A stretch of 64,000 bases of DNA from Paraburkholderia heleia NBRC 101817 (GCF_000739775.1 NZ_BBJH01000009.1:124001-188000); one strand, 5' to 3'; counted from the first letter of the stretch, positions 8,408 through 17,760 are shown. The notes: a model not told the origin generated them from the letters alone. A program made the numbers and translations.

Positions 8408-9043
8408 TCATGCGCGCGGCAGCCCCGCGATGAAACCTCTAAAGAATGTGTCGAGTGGCGCTGCGCTGCGCACGAGCCTCGCCCGCAGCACGGCACCTTC
8501 CCAGCCTATCCAGAAGAAGGCGGCGAGTGACGCGAGGTCGATTCGTTTGGCGAGCACGCCTTCGCGCTGGGCCTCGCGCAGGCACGCCACGATGCGCGCC
8601 TGCCAGCCCTGCAGAATGCGTTCGAGCGTTTCGCGGAAGTCGCCGGGCAGGATGTCCACTTCCACGCCGAGGTTGCCCACGAGGCAGCCGCGTGTATAGC
8701 GGTGACGGGCCATGCCTTGGCTGGCGTCGTCGACGAAGGCCCCGAGCCGCTCCAGGGCGGGGCGCGTGTCGTCCTGCAGCCAGCGGTCGAGCTTCGCGCA
8801 AAAGTACGTGTCGTACGCGGTCATCAACTCGCGCCCGAATGCTTCCTTGCTGTCGAAGTAGTGATAGAACGAGCCCTTGGGAATGTTCACCCGCTTGAGC
8901 ACGGCATCCAGCCCCGTGGCCGCGAAGCTCTGTTCGGTCAGCATTTCCATGCCGGCGCGAATGAGCGTTTCGCGTGTGCCGGCGTGCGCGCGCGGGTCTT
9001 TCGGCGGCCTGCCGCGGCGCGGTTTGGCGATGATCGGTTCCAT
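8408..9043 (-). CDS. acuR: TetR-family repressor, AcuR-like
   Basis: The 211-residue frame starts at 9043 with MEPIIAKPRRGRPPKDPRAH; the GRPPK motif is typical of AcuR-type TetR proteins. The helix-turn-helix (TGLDAVLKRVNIPKGSFYHY) is clear and the C-terminal half would form the ligand pocket. AcuR represses acuI and is released by acrylate. A dyad (9055-9069) sits 12 bases upstream of the start, consistent with autoregulation of the acuR-acuI pair. The acuR identity comes from its partner gene; TetR membership is certain. Confidence 0.82.
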   Translation of the reverse strand: MEPIIAKPRRGRPPKDPRAHAGTRETLIRAGMEMLTEQSFAATGLDAVLKRVNIPKGSFYHYFDSKEAFGRELMTAYDTYFCAKLDRWLQDDTRPALERLGAFVDDASQGMARHRYTRGCLVGNLGVEVDILPGDFRETLERILQGWQARIVACLREAQREGVLAKRIDLASLAAFFWIGWEGAVLRARLVRSAAPLDTFFRGFIAGLPRA

Positions 9044-9054
9044 GTCGCCGATAT

Positions 9055-9069
9055 TAGACCGATCGTCTA
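9055..9069 (-). promoter_or_regulatory. TetR operator in front of acuR-acuI
   Basis: The minus strand reads TAGACGATCGGTCTA, a dyad with TAGAC/GTCTA half-sites. It differs at one base from the two operators flanking the TetR gene near 48.3 kb (TAGACGACCGGTCTA). Its place just before the acuR start fits repression. Confidence 0.7.
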
Positions 9070-9154
9070 CAAAATTCAAGCACGCGCTCGTTTGAATCGC
9101 CAGGGGCGACTTCATGGCATCCGGGATCGTAGCGGCCTGCTCGCGTATGCGCGC

Positions 9155-9742
9155 TTACGCGAGTTCGCGCGCCTTCGTCGTATCGCCGGCGCGCACGAAA
9201 TTGCCTGCGCCAAGATGGTGGATCGTATGCAGGTCGGCGTTGCTGCTGTCGAGTTCCCAGTGGCCATTGCGGAAGGCGCGTGGGTCGGCCGCGGCGGCGA
9301 TCACTTCGGCGAAGCACGTATCGTAGGCGTCTTCGGTATGCCGCTCGGGAATCAGGCGGCATTCCATCCACGCGCAGCAGCCTGCTTCGAGCAGGGGCAC
9401 GCCGAGCCTGGGGCCCGTAATCGCGGCGATATCGAAGCGCTGGAACTTGTCGATCTCGCGGCCACTTACGCTGCCCACGGCATAGGTCAGGTCGATTGCG
9501 GCGGCGCCCGGAATGATCACGCCGAACGTGCCGCTCGCGTTGATGAGTTCGCGCGTGAACGTGCGCTTGTCGATCACGATGGCGATGCGCGGCGGCGTGA
9601 ATTCCACAGGCATCGACCATGCGGCCGCCATGACGTTGCGGCGCTTGCCGTCGCTGCTGGTGACGAGCACCGTGGGGCCGTGATTGATGAGGCGGCTCGC
9701 GTGTTCGAGCGCCACGGGCGTGAAAGTCGAGAGGGTTGGCAT
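9155..9742 (-). CDS. Flavin reductase-like (DIM6/NTAB) protein
   Basis: The 195-residue protein shows the FMN-binding split-barrel pattern: GPTVLVTSSDGKRRNVMAAA near the N-terminus, TPPRIAIVIDKRTFTRELI and SGTFGVIIP. Such proteins reduce free FMN or act as flavoprotein partners of monooxygenases. It stands alone on the minus strand, about 110 bases from acuR. There is no partner oxygenase nearby, so the physiological role is open. Confidence 0.8.
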   Translation of the reverse strand: MPTLSTFTPVALEHASRLINHGPTVLVTSSDGKRRNVMAAAWSMPVEFTPPRIAIVIDKRTFTRELINASGTFGVIIPGAAAIDLTYAVGSVSGREIDKFQRFDIAAITGPRLGVPLLEAGCCAWMECRLIPERHTEDAYDTCFAEVIAAAADPRAFRNGHWELDSSNADLHTIHHLGAGNFVRAGDTTKARELA

Positions 9743-9897
9743 CGGGTGCTGGATTCGCTGGGAGTCGGAACCCGAGTGACTTTACCTCAGAATTCGGTGA
9801 GTTCGTGGCCGAGGCGGTCGTGCGCGAAATGCCGGCGGGCAAGCGCGGCGCGTCGGCTTAATCGCGCAGGACCGCACTCATCCGGCTGCCAAACCGG

Positions 9898-10848
9898 TCA
9901 GGAAGCCTGCGCGCCGTTTGCGTCGGCGGCACGGCGCCCGAAAGCCTGGCGGACCCAGCCTTGCGCGTTCACTACCAGCAGGCCGAGCAGCACGAGCGCC
10001 GCGCCGAAGAGGAACGCGGGCTCCACGCGCTCGTGCAGCAGCACGATGCCGAACGCCACGCCGAACGGCGGCGTCATGAACGACAGTACGCCGAGGCGCG
10101 CGGCCAGATAGCGGCGCAGCAGCCAGAACCACACGAGATAGCTCACGAACGAGACGAGCAGGGTCTGGAATGCGAGGGAGGCCAGGGCGAGCGGCGTGCC
10201 GTGAAAGTGCGCCTGGCCGGTCAGATATGCGAACGGCACCAGCACGACAAAAGCGCCCGCCAGTTGATAGAAGAGCGTTTGTGTGGCGGGCGCCTCGCTC
10301 AGGCGGCTCGTTCGCACGACGACAGTGGTGAGCCCCCACGCCGCGCCCGCGCACAGGCCCATGAAGTCGCCGGGCAGCCACATCGGCGAGCCCGGTATGT
10401 CGGCGCCCAGCAGCGCGGAGCCGAGGAACGTGATGACGATGCCCGTGAAGGCGATCGCAATGCCGCCCCATTGCAGTCGCGCGAGGCGTTCGTCGGGCAG
10501 GCGCACATGCAGGCCGATTGCCGCGAACATCGGCGCGGTATAGATGAATACGGCCATATGCGAGGCGTTGGTCCAGCGCAGGCCCACGGCCACGAACACG
10601 AATTCGAGCGCGAACAAGCCGCCTGTGACAAGCCCCGCGCCGCGCGCCACGCCCGGCAGCCAACGCTCGCGCGAAACGAACTGGTTGAAGAGCCACACGA
10701 GTGCCGCAGCCACGCCCGAACGCAGCCCGATCTGCAGCATGGGCGGGATGTCCCCGGCCACCGCCTTGATCGCGACCTGTTGCAGACCCCACGCGAGGCA
10801 GAGCGCCACCATAATGGCCACGGCCGTTGCGTCGACTTGCTTTCTCAT
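9898..10848 (-). CDS. EamA/DMT-family transporter
   Basis: The ATG at 10848 starts MRKQVDATAVAIMVALCLAW and yields 316 residues with about ten hydrophobic segments in two EamA repeats (WGLQQVAIKAV... and LSFVSYLVWFWLLRRYLAAR...). These inner-membrane proteins usually export amino acids or other metabolites. It is divergent from an AraC-type gene 116 bases away, which probably controls it. Substrate unknown. Confidence 0.85.
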   Translation of the reverse strand: MRKQVDATAVAIMVALCLAWGLQQVAIKAVAGDIPPMLQIGLRSGVAAALVWLFNQFVSRERWLPGVARGAGLVTGGLFALEFVFVAVGLRWTNASHMAVFIYTAPMFAAIGLHVRLPDERLARLQWGGIAIAFTGIVITFLGSALLGADIPGSPMWLPGDFMGLCAGAAWGLTTVVVRTSRLSEAPATQTLFYQLAGAFVVLVPFAYLTGQAHFHGTPLALASLAFQTLLVSFVSYLVWFWLLRRYLAARLGVLSFMTPPFGVAFGIVLLHERVEPAFLFGAALVLLGLLVVNAQGWVRQAFGRRAADANGAQAS

Positions 10849-10964
10849 TGCGGGCTCACTGATTGGAAGGATTCGGCTGAAGTCTGCTTGCAGTGGGCGT
10901 AGTATTGATGCGTCGGGATGCGCGCATATAGCGCAAAACTGACAATCGATAGCCCCAGACTGCC

Positions 10965-11771
10965 ATGCCCAAAACACCCGACCGTGCTCGCCCGGCGCGC
11001 TACCTGCGCCTGCCGCCCTTCACCGACGTGCTGCCCACGCCCGTGTTCTTCCGCATGGAGCACATGCCTTCGCACGCCACGTATCCGCAGATGTGCCACC
11101 CATGGGGCGAGTTCGTTTATGCGTTCAGCGGCACGACCGAGGTGAAGGCCGGGGACGAGCACTACATCACGCCGCCGCATCTCGGGCTCTGGATTGCGCC
11201 GGGCACGGAACACGTGGGGTTCAACGAGCAGGAGACGGTGCATTGCTCGGTGTACATCAGCCGCGACCTGTGCACGCGCATGCCGGCAACGAGCTGCGCG
11301 GTCATGGTGTCGCCGCTCGTGCGCGCGATCCTCGAGCATCTGCGCGCGACGCCGGCGGAGGAAGAGGGCGAGGCGCAGCGCGCGCGTCTGTTGCGCGTGC
11401 TCGTGGATCAGCTGTCGACCAGCGCGACCACGGGCAGCTTCGTCCCGCATACCGACGACGCCGATCTCAACGCGATCCTCCAGGTGCTGCGCCAGAATCC
11501 CGCCGACAACCGCTCGCTTGCCGAACTGGCCGATGCGTATCACATGAGTGAGCGCACGCTCATGCGGCGCGCGCAAAACGAACTGGGCATGTCGTTGACG
11601 GAATGGCGCCAGCGCATCCGGCTCGTCAACGCGCTGCCGATGCTGCATGCGGGGCGCAGCGTCGAGGCCGTGGCGCTGGATCTGGGGTACGCCACGTCGT
11701 CGGCTTTCATCGCAATGTTCCGACGATTGACGGGCACGAGTCCCGGGCAGTTCGTGGCGCGCACGCGTTGA
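10965..11771 (+). CDS. AraC-family regulator with cupin sensor domain
   Basis: The 268-residue protein has an N-terminal cupin-like domain (CHPWGEFVYAFSGTTEVKAG, with HLGLWIAPGTEHVGF) and a C-terminal AraC double helix-turn-helix (SLAELADAYHMSERTLMRRA, then VEAVALDLGYATSSAFIAMF and TGTSPGQF). It is divergent from the EamA exporter and is the obvious candidate for its regulator. The ligand is unknown. Confidence 0.88.
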   Translation: MPKTPDRARPARYLRLPPFTDVLPTPVFFRMEHMPSHATYPQMCHPWGEFVYAFSGTTEVKAGDEHYITPPHLGLWIAPGTEHVGFNEQETVHCSVYISRDLCTRMPATSCAVMVSPLVRAILEHLRATPAEEEGEAQRARLLRVLVDQLSTSATTGSFVPHTDDADLNAILQVLRQNPADNRSLAELADAYHMSERTLMRRAQNELGMSLTEWRQRIRLVNALPMLHAGRSVEAVALDLGYATSSAFIAMFRRLTGTSPGQFVARTR

Positions 11772-11858
11772 GCATGGGGTTGCGTGCGGCCGTTACGAAA
11801 CTTCGCCAAACCCCACAAACCGCTAAAGATTCCCCACGCGTGCGCCGTTAGAGCAGGC

Positions 11859-12077
11859 ATGAAAACCCTACTCACCCAAACCGACGCACGCTTTATCCTG
11901 TCGATCGCGCTCGAACTGGCCGAAAGCCAGGCCGCGGCGGCAGGGGTTCAGCTCGAATCGACGGCAGGATCGGCGATTTGCGACGACGTGATCGTCGCCA
12001 CACTCTCGCAGTTCGCACCGACTGTGACGATCGACGAGTTTTACGGCCTGCTGGACCGGCCCGAGGTGCTGCATTGA
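11859..12077 (+). CDS. Small hypothetical protein (72 aa)
   Basis: I chose the ATG at 11859 (MKTLLTQTDARFILSIALEL) because upstream residues look non-coding and GAGCAGG precedes it. The acidic, soluble product ends IDEFYGLLDRPEVLH. No signal peptide or named family. It lies 87 bases after the AraC gene on the same strand and may be read from its own promoter. Confidence 0.5.
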   Translation: MKTLLTQTDARFILSIALELAESQAAAAGVQLESTAGSAICDDVIVATLSQFAPTVTIDEFYGLLDRPEVLH

Positions 12078-12164
12078 ACGGCGAAGCGCCTCGCAAACGG
12101 AAGCGGGCGCTCATGACATGAGCACCCGATATTTCGTTGCGTCAGCAACGAAGCGTCAAATTGA

Positions 12165-12395
12165 TTAGAACTTCTGACGCAGGCCTACGCTCACAATGGC
12201 TTGCCACTGCGTGGCGGACGAGTGGCCGTTGCCCTTGTCCGACACCGAGGCGGGTGCCGCGACCGGATTGCCGGCGGCGTCGAGCGTCATGCCCGATGCA
12301 TGCTGGTAGCCCGCGAGCAGGTACACCGTCGAGCGCGTCGGGAGATCGTAGGTCGCGCCCACCGAAACGTTGTGGTACTGCGCGTCTTCATCCAC
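12165..12395 (-). pseudogene. 3' remnant of a Gram-negative porin
   Basis: The last 76 residues (MDEDAQYHNVSVGATYDLPT, then STVYLLAGYQHASG and a final SVGLRQKF) match the two C-terminal strands of OmpC-type Burkholderia porins, ending in the aromatic F signature needed for outer-membrane insertion. A full porin needs about 350-400 residues. Upstream in frame there is a TAA about 45 bases before the GTG, no ATG and no signal peptide, and the next gene begins nearby. The 5' four-fifths of the gene is therefore missing and this is a deletion relic. Confidence 0.75.
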
Positions 12396-12514
12396 ACCTC
12401 GTCCAGGGATCGCCTCGAGAGCGATTTCTGGTTATGCGCGTACGCGCCTGCGGCCTCGCGAGCGAGACTGCAGGCGTGAAACGCGGGGGAGGGAAAAGTG
12501 CGGCGCGGGGCGCG

Positions 12515-13870
12515 TCAGCGCTTGAGCGTTGCGCCGGGCGGCGGCGCCGGCGTGCTCACGGTGACGGTCTTGCGGACCTGCGCGACGTCTGCGGCGCTCA
12601 CGGGCGCGCCAGCGTTGCCCCAGCTCGCACGCACGAAGGTGGACACGTCGGCCACTTCCTGGTCGGACAGGCGCCAGCCGAGAGGCGGCATCGTGAACGA
12701 CGAGGGCGCCGATAGCGTGCCTTCGAGCGCGCTGCCTGCGAGCAGCACGTGAATCAGCGAAGTGGGGTCCTTGCCCTGCACGACCGGGTTGCCGCCGAGC
12801 GCCGGGAATACGCGCGTGTAGCCGCGCCCGTCGCTGCGGTGGCAGGCCATGCAGTTGTCGCGGTAGACCGCTGCGCCGCGCGCGCTCGCGTCGCCGTTTT
12901 GCAGCTGTTTCGCGGCGGCCGGATCATAGGCGTACGCGGTTTCCTTCGGGTCGCTTGCGGGCAGCGTCTTGAGGTAGCGCGCGATGGCGAGCAGGTCCGC
13001 GTCGTTCATGTGCTGCATGCTGTGCTGAACCACGTCGGTCATGCCGCCGAACGCGGCGGTATGCAGATTGCGCCCCGACTTGAGGAACTGCACGATGTCG
13101 TCGTCGTTCCAGCTGCCGAGGCCCGTGCGCGGGTCGCCGCGCAGGCTCGAGGGCACCCAGCCGTCGATCGGGCCGCCGCCGGCGAGGAAGTCGTCGCCTT
13201 CGAGGTCGGTGAGCGCGCGTTCCTGCATCGTGCGTGCGCGCGGCGTGTGGCACGCGCCGCAGTGGCCGAGGCCCTGCACGAGATAGGCGCCGCGCGCGAC
13301 AATCGCGTCGTTGTAATGCGCTCCGTCGAACGCCTGCACCTTCGGCGCGAACAGCATGCGCCAGGCGGCGAGCGGCCAGCGCATCGAAAGCGGCCAGGGA
13401 ATGTCCACGGCGCGGTTCTGTGCGCGCACGGGCGCGACGCCGTGCATGAAGTACGCATAGAGCGCCTTTATGTCGTCATCGGAGAGGCGTGCGTACGAGG
13501 GATAGGGCATCGCGGGGTAAAGCGTGTCGCCATTCGGCCGCACGCCCTGACGCACCGCCCTGGAGAAGTCGTCATAGCGCCACTTGCCGATGCCCGTATT
13601 CGCGTCGGGCGTAATGTTGGTCGAGTAGATGGCGCCGATCGGCGTATCGAACTTCAGGCCGCCCGCGAAGGGCCTGCCGCCCTGCGCGGTATGGCAGGCA
13701 ATGCAGTCGCCGGCGCGCGCGAGGTATTCGCCATGCGCGACGAGCGCGGCGTTCGGCAGTTCGGCGGCGCATGCAGCATGCGCCGTGAATGACGCGAGCG
13801 CCGCGCAAGCCGCGACCGAAACCGTTGCGCGAACAACGTTCGCGCACAGGGAAACGAAGTTCTTCTTCAT
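12515..13870 (-). CDS. Tri-haem cytochrome c subunit of a membrane-bound sugar/alcohol dehydrogenase
   Basis: The 451-residue protein has a signal peptide (MKKNFVSLCANVVRATVSVA..., ending AACA) and three CXXCH haem sites: CIACH, CGACH and CMACH. The spacing is that of the cytochrome subunit of gluconate 2-dehydrogenase and related alcohol, sorbitol or FAD-glucose dehydrogenases. It would take electrons from the GMC flavoprotein encoded 8 bases upstream and pass them to ubiquinone in the periplasmic membrane face. It is the third gene of a three-gene operon (small subunit, flavoprotein, cytochrome). A Pro-rich tail (APPPGATLKR) ends the protein. Confidence 0.9.
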   Translation of the reverse strand: MKKNFVSLCANVVRATVSVAACAALASFTAHAACAAELPNAALVAHGEYLARAGDCIACHTAQGGRPFAGGLKFDTPIGAIYSTNITPDANTGIGKWRYDDFSRAVRQGVRPNGDTLYPAMPYPSYARLSDDDIKALYAYFMHGVAPVRAQNRAVDIPWPLSMRWPLAAWRMLFAPKVQAFDGAHYNDAIVARGAYLVQGLGHCGACHTPRARTMQERALTDLEGDDFLAGGGPIDGWVPSSLRGDPRTGLGSWNDDDIVQFLKSGRNLHTAAFGGMTDVVQHSMQHMNDADLLAIARYLKTLPASDPKETAYAYDPAAAKQLQNGDASARGAAVYRDNCMACHRSDGRGYTRVFPALGGNPVVQGKDPTSLIHVLLAGSALEGTLSAPSSFTMPPLGWRLSDQEVADVSTFVRASWGNAGAPVSAADVAQVRKTVTVSTPAPPPGATLKR

Positions 13871-13878
13871 GCGGCTTT

Positions 13879-15654
13879 TCACACGCTCACGAGGGGGCCG
13901 GGGTTCTTCAGATACTGGTTGCGAATGGCTTTCGCGCTCCAGTAAGCGAGGGCGGCGGCGAGGCCGGTCGGGTTGTAGCCGATCCCCTGCGGAAACGCGG
14001 AGGCACCCATCACGAACACGTTGTGCACATCCCAGCTCTGCAGATAGCGGTTGATGACGCTGGTGTCCGGATCGGTGCCCATCACGGCCCCGCCCACGAG
14101 GTGAGTGGTCTGGTAGCGGCGCGAGTCGAAGTGGGCGCCGAACTCGCGTGTATAGACATTGATGGCCTTCGGGCCCATCGCCTCGGCAATCTTTTGCATC
14201 TGGCCCGTCACGTACCGCGCCATCCTGATGTCGTTGTCCTTCCAGTCGAAGGTCATGCGCAGGAGCGGCTGGCCGTACGAGTCGCGATAGGTCGGATCGA
14301 GGTCGAGGTACACGTCGCGGTACGACATGTTGGAGCCGTGCGCATCCATCGAAATGGTGTGCGCATAGTGGTCCTTTACGGCCTTCTTCCACCCGGCGCC
14401 CCAGTTCGGCGTCCCGGCGGGCGTGGCGATGCCGCCGATCGGCTTCACGCCCGCCTGGTTCACCCACAGCGGCGAGCCGCCCACGAAGCCGGGCGGCCCG
14501 TGGTCGAAGTTGTCGGCGTTGAAGTCGTCCACGGCCACGCCGTTGCCGCCCGCGCCGACGAACGGGTTCGTCCACGTGTCCTTGTCGAAGAACGCCGTGA
14601 TGGTCGAAAGGTTCTGGTACGCGAAGTTGCGGCCCACCACGCCCTCGTCCGAAACCGGGTCATAAGGCTTGCCGATGCCCGAGAGCAGCAGCAGGTGCAC
14701 GTTGTGATACTGGAACGCCGAGACGATCACGAGGTCCGCGCTCTGGAACACTTCCTGGCCCGCCGGATCGATATAAGTCACGCCCGTGGCGCGCTTTTTC
14801 GTGTCGTCGAGTTCGACGCGCAGCACGTGGCACTTCGAGCGCAGTTCGAAGTGCTTTTCCTGCTTGAGCGCGGGCAGGATGTTGAGGTTCGGGGAAGCCT
14901 TGGAATACATGTAGCACGCATAGCCGCTGCAAAAGCCGCAGAAGTTGCACGGGCCCATCTGCACGCCGTAGGGGTTCGTGTACGGCCCCGACGTGTTCGC
15001 CGAAGGCAGGCGGTACGGATGCAGGCCGAGCGACTTCGCCGCGTCGAAGAAGCGCTGCGCCGAGTACGTATTCAGTTGCGCGGGCAACGGGAAATTGTCG
15101 CTGCGCGCGGCTTCGAAGACATTGCCGTCGCCGACCACGTCGCCCTTCACCTTGTACGCCTGGCCCGATGTGCCGAACACCTTTTCCGCGAAGTCGAAGT
15201 GCGGCTCCAGTTCGTCGTAGGTGACGCCGTAGTCCTGGATCGTCATGCCTTCGGGGATGAACTTCTTGCCGTAGCGCTCTTCGTAGTGGCTTTTCAGGCG
15301 CAGCTCTTCGGGCGTGATGCGGAAATGCACGCCCGACCAGTGCAGGCCTGCGCCGCCCACGCCCTCGCCGGGCAGAAACGCGGCGAGCTGGCGGTAGGGC
15401 AGGGCTGTGTCGTTCACGCCGTGGCGGATCGAAACGGTGGTCTTCGAAAGATCGAGGAAGAGCTTCTTGCGGATGTTGTACGTGAGTTCGTCGATGGTGT
15501 TGGGGTATGCGCCGTCCGGGTAGGTGTCGCGATACTCGCCGCGCTCGAGCGCGACCACGTTCAGGCCCGCTTCGGTCAGTTCCTTCGAGAGGATCGCGCC
15601 GGTCCAGCCGAAGCCGATCACGACGGCATCGACGTGAGGTTTCTTGATCGCCAT
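13879..15654 (-). CDS. GMC oxidoreductase, flavoprotein subunit of membrane dehydrogenase
   Basis: The 591-residue protein begins with the FAD-binding fold (VVIGFGWTGAILSKELTEAG, about residues 11-30) and continues with GGAGLHWSGVHFR and a C-terminal NVFVMGASAFPQGIGYNPTG segment, the GMC_oxred_C signature. A Cys-rich stretch MGPCNFCGFCSGYACY (about residues 230-250) matches the cluster in the large subunits of gluconate/FAD-GDH dehydrogenases, where a 3Fe-4S centre relays electrons. It oxidises an aldose, polyol or aldonate in the periplasm. Its start abuts the stop of the small subunit without a gap, so translation is coupled. The substrate cannot be read from sequence. Confidence 0.9.
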   Translation of the reverse strand: MAIKKPHVDAVVIGFGWTGAILSKELTEAGLNVVALERGEYRDTYPDGAYPNTIDELTYNIRKKLFLDLSKTTVSIRHGVNDTALPYRQLAAFLPGEGVGGAGLHWSGVHFRITPEELRLKSHYEERYGKKFIPEGMTIQDYGVTYDELEPHFDFAEKVFGTSGQAYKVKGDVVGDGNVFEAARSDNFPLPAQLNTYSAQRFFDAAKSLGLHPYRLPSANTSGPYTNPYGVQMGPCNFCGFCSGYACYMYSKASPNLNILPALKQEKHFELRSKCHVLRVELDDTKKRATGVTYIDPAGQEVFQSADLVIVSAFQYHNVHLLLLSGIGKPYDPVSDEGVVGRNFAYQNLSTITAFFDKDTWTNPFVGAGGNGVAVDDFNADNFDHGPPGFVGGSPLWVNQAGVKPIGGIATPAGTPNWGAGWKKAVKDHYAHTISMDAHGSNMSYRDVYLDLDPTYRDSYGQPLLRMTFDWKDNDIRMARYVTGQMQKIAEAMGPKAINVYTREFGAHFDSRRYQTTHLVGGAVMGTDPDTSVINRYLQSWDVHNVFVMGASAFPQGIGYNPTGLAAALAYWSAKAIRNQYLKNPGPLVSV

Positions 15655-16404
15655 TTATGTACGTTCCCCGTTGATCGAGACCGGGCCGTACGGGTAGGGC
15701 TTGCCGTTCTGGTTCACGAAATCCATGAAGTCGGCACGCGCGCCGGGGAAGCCGATCATCTTCCACGCGGCCATGTTGCGGTTGCCGCCGTGGATCGGGT
15801 CGCAGAAATAACCTTCGCGCGTGTTCTGCAGCAACTGGCCGAAGAACACGGAGGCCGGCACGCCGTCCAGTTCGACCTTGCCCGCTTCGAGCGCGGCCAG
15901 CACGCTGTCGCGCGTGCTGGCGTCGAGCGCGTCGAAATCCTTGCCGTAGGCCTTCGCGCAATACGCGTTCACGGCCTGGATGCCAAGCCGGTAGATGTCG
16001 CGCGGCACGAGCTTCAACTGGTAGCCGAGTTCGGGCTCACCTTGCTGGAACGGCCCCTGCATGTACCAGAGTGCGCCGTGCGCGTAGGGCGTGTCCATCT
16101 GCCGGTCGATGAATTCGGGCACGCCGGCTTCCAGCGCGCCGGGGCCTTCGGAATCGTCGGGAATCAGGCGGTCGGTGGCGGCTTCGACAAAGGCCCACTC
16201 GCGCGCGTCGAAAAAGCGCGGCTTATAGGCGACGGCCTGCCCGGCTTCAGGCCTCGCGTTGGGCGCAGAGGCGGCGCTGCCCGCCGCGGCGGTTTCGCTC
16301 GACGGCGCTTTGCCGCCCTCGCAGCCCGCCAGTGCGCTGGCAGGCACGAGCACCGCTGCCGTGCGCAGGAAACCGCGGCGTGTCGTGAGAGGAGATTCGG
16401 ACAT
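15655..16404 (-). CDS. Gluconate 2-dehydrogenase subunit 3-family protein (small subunit, Tat-exported)
   Basis: The ATG at 16404 gives 249 residues beginning MSESPLTTRRGFLRTAAVLV, a twin-arginine signal followed by a lipobox-like ALAGC. The rest contains the subunit-3 pattern (EWAFVEAATDRLIPDDSEGPGALEAGVPEFIDRQ). This chaperone-like subunit carries the cofactor-free partner flavoprotein through the Tat pathway. It leads the operon whose promoter lies in the 308-base divergent region containing the GTGTTGT palindrome at 16637. Confidence 0.88.
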   Translation of the reverse strand: MSESPLTTRRGFLRTAAVLVPASALAGCEGGKAPSSETAAAGSAASAPNARPEAGQAVAYKPRFFDAREWAFVEAATDRLIPDDSEGPGALEAGVPEFIDRQMDTPYAHGALWYMQGPFQQGEPELGYQLKLVPRDIYRLGIQAVNAYCAKAYGKDFDALDASTRDSVLAALEAGKVELDGVPASVFFGQLLQNTREGYFCDPIHGGNRNMAAWKMIGFPGARADFMDFVNQNGKPYPYGPVSINGERT

Positions 16405-16636
16405 TGTGGGATTCTGTATGAGTTCGGCGCGGTGTGATTCGACCGTGTCCGCGTAGCCGTCATGAGCGCTGTGCATGACACGCCGCGGCGGCGGCCATGG
16501 AACGGAGATAGCAAATGGAACCGGTTCCATGATTTGAGCGCGATTCTACAATATCCCCTTGCGGGGCCGGTACCGGGCGCGCAAGGGCAGGAGGTCATGG
16601 TTGTCATACTCTCCGGATAAGCTCTGACAAACGAGC

Positions 16637-16653
16637 GTGTTGTTTGACAACAC
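16637..16653. promoter_or_regulatory. GntR-type operator, perfect palindrome
   Basis: GTGTTGT-TTG-ACAACAC is an exact 7+3+7 palindrome. Its right half contains a TTGACA -35 hexamer (16644-16649) which, 18 bases on, is followed by TACTGT (16668-16673), so the site covers the promoter of the downstream DapA-type gene. Related sites occur at 17761 and 24903. The likely binder is the GntR protein encoded at 25.9 kb. Confidence 0.72.
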
Positions 16654-16712
16654 GGATGGGCCGATGCTACTGTGGCCGGTATTGACAACCTTGCATCCCG
16701 GCACGAGGCTTC

Positions 16713-17660
16713 ATGAACGTCTCCCCGATTGTCGAGAGTGAATTCGCCTCGACTGTGATGGCGGTGCCGCCGCTCGCACGCCGCTCCGACTTCTCTCTCG
16801 ATGTCGAGCAGAACCGCACGCTGATCCGCCATTTGGAAGCGGGCGGTATCCGCACGCTGCTGTACGGCGGCAATGCGAACCTGTACCACGTCGCCGTGAG
16901 CGAATTCCGCGAGTTGCTTGACATGCTCGCCGACCTCACCGCGCCCGAAACGCGCGTGATTCCGGCCATCGGTCCCGACTACGGCAAGATGCTCGACGAG
17001 GCGCGCATCCTCGCGCAAACGCAGTACAGGACGGCCATGGTGCTGCCGCTCTCCGGCTTCACTACGCCCGCGGGCGTCGAAGCCGGTCTCGCGCGCATCG
17101 CCGACGCCGCGGGCATGCCGCTCACGCTCTATATCAAGAGCGAAGACTATGTCGACGTCGACACGCTCGTGCGCCTGATTGACCGCGGCACCCTCATTGC
17201 GCTCAAGTACGCCATCGTGCGCGAGGACCCGGCGAACGACCCGTACCTGGGCCGCCTGCTGGAGAGCGTGCCGGCCTCGAAGGTCGTTTCGGGCATGGGC
17301 GAGCGTCCGGCGCTGGTTCATGTGCGCGACTTCGGTCTGGCCGCGTGGACGACGGGCTCGGGCTGTATCGCTGCGAACGCCGTCATGGCGCTCCTGAAGG
17401 CGGCGAAGGAAGGCCGTGCGGAAGAAGCGCAGCGCCTCCACGATGCCTTCATGCCGCTCGAAACGCTGCGCGAGCACATCTCGCTCATCCGCGTGCTGCA
17501 CGACGCCGTGACGCTCTCGGGCATTGCCGACATGGGCCCGATCCTGCCGCTCCTCTCGCAGTCGCCCGCTGAGGCGCTGCCGGCGATCGGCGACGCGGCC
17601 AGGGCGCTGCTTGCGTTCGAGCAGAAGCGGGTCGCCTCGACCCAGGCGGCCAATGCGTAA
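16713..17660 (+). CDS. DapA/dihydrodipicolinate synthase-family lyase
   Basis: The 315-residue protein is a class I TIM-barrel lyase. The Schiff-base lysine is Lys165 in IALKYAI and the partner tyrosine is probably Tyr140 in PLTLYIKSED. GGNANLYHVAVSEFRELL replaces the usual GTTGE.. loop, so the carboxylate-binding site is unusual. Family members act as aldolases or dehydratases on 2-keto-3-deoxy sugar acids, for example KDG aldolase, L-KDA dehydratase and KdgD. Downstream transporter, IlvD/Edd dehydratase and uronate dehydrogenase genes suggest it cleaves or dehydrates the dehydratase product. The promoter carries the GntR-type operator. The exact reaction is inference. Confidence 0.78.
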   Translation: MNVSPIVESEFASTVMAVPPLARRSDFSLDVEQNRTLIRHLEAGGIRTLLYGGNANLYHVAVSEFRELLDMLADLTAPETRVIPAIGPDYGKMLDEARILAQTQYRTAMVLPLSGFTTPAGVEAGLARIADAAGMPLTLYIKSEDYVDVDTLVRLIDRGTLIALKYAIVREDPANDPYLGRLLESVPASKVVSGMGERPALVHVRDFGLAAWTTGSGCIAANAVMALLKAAKEGRAEEAQRLHDAFMPLETLREHISLIRVLHDAVTLSGIADMGPILPLLSQSPAEALPAIGDAARALLAFEQKRVASTQAANA

Positions 17661-17760
17661 GCGGCGTATTGGGCACAAGCAAGCCATTGAACGGAGCAAA
17701 CAGGCTTTCTCCAGGAGACGTCCGCCAGGAGGCTCACCGTAGTCCCGCAAAGCGCCTGGC

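Noticed and set aside
13789..16437. Plus-strand open frame of 882 codons
   Set aside because: It is antisense to the GMC dehydrogenase and its small subunit, which have unmistakable motifs.
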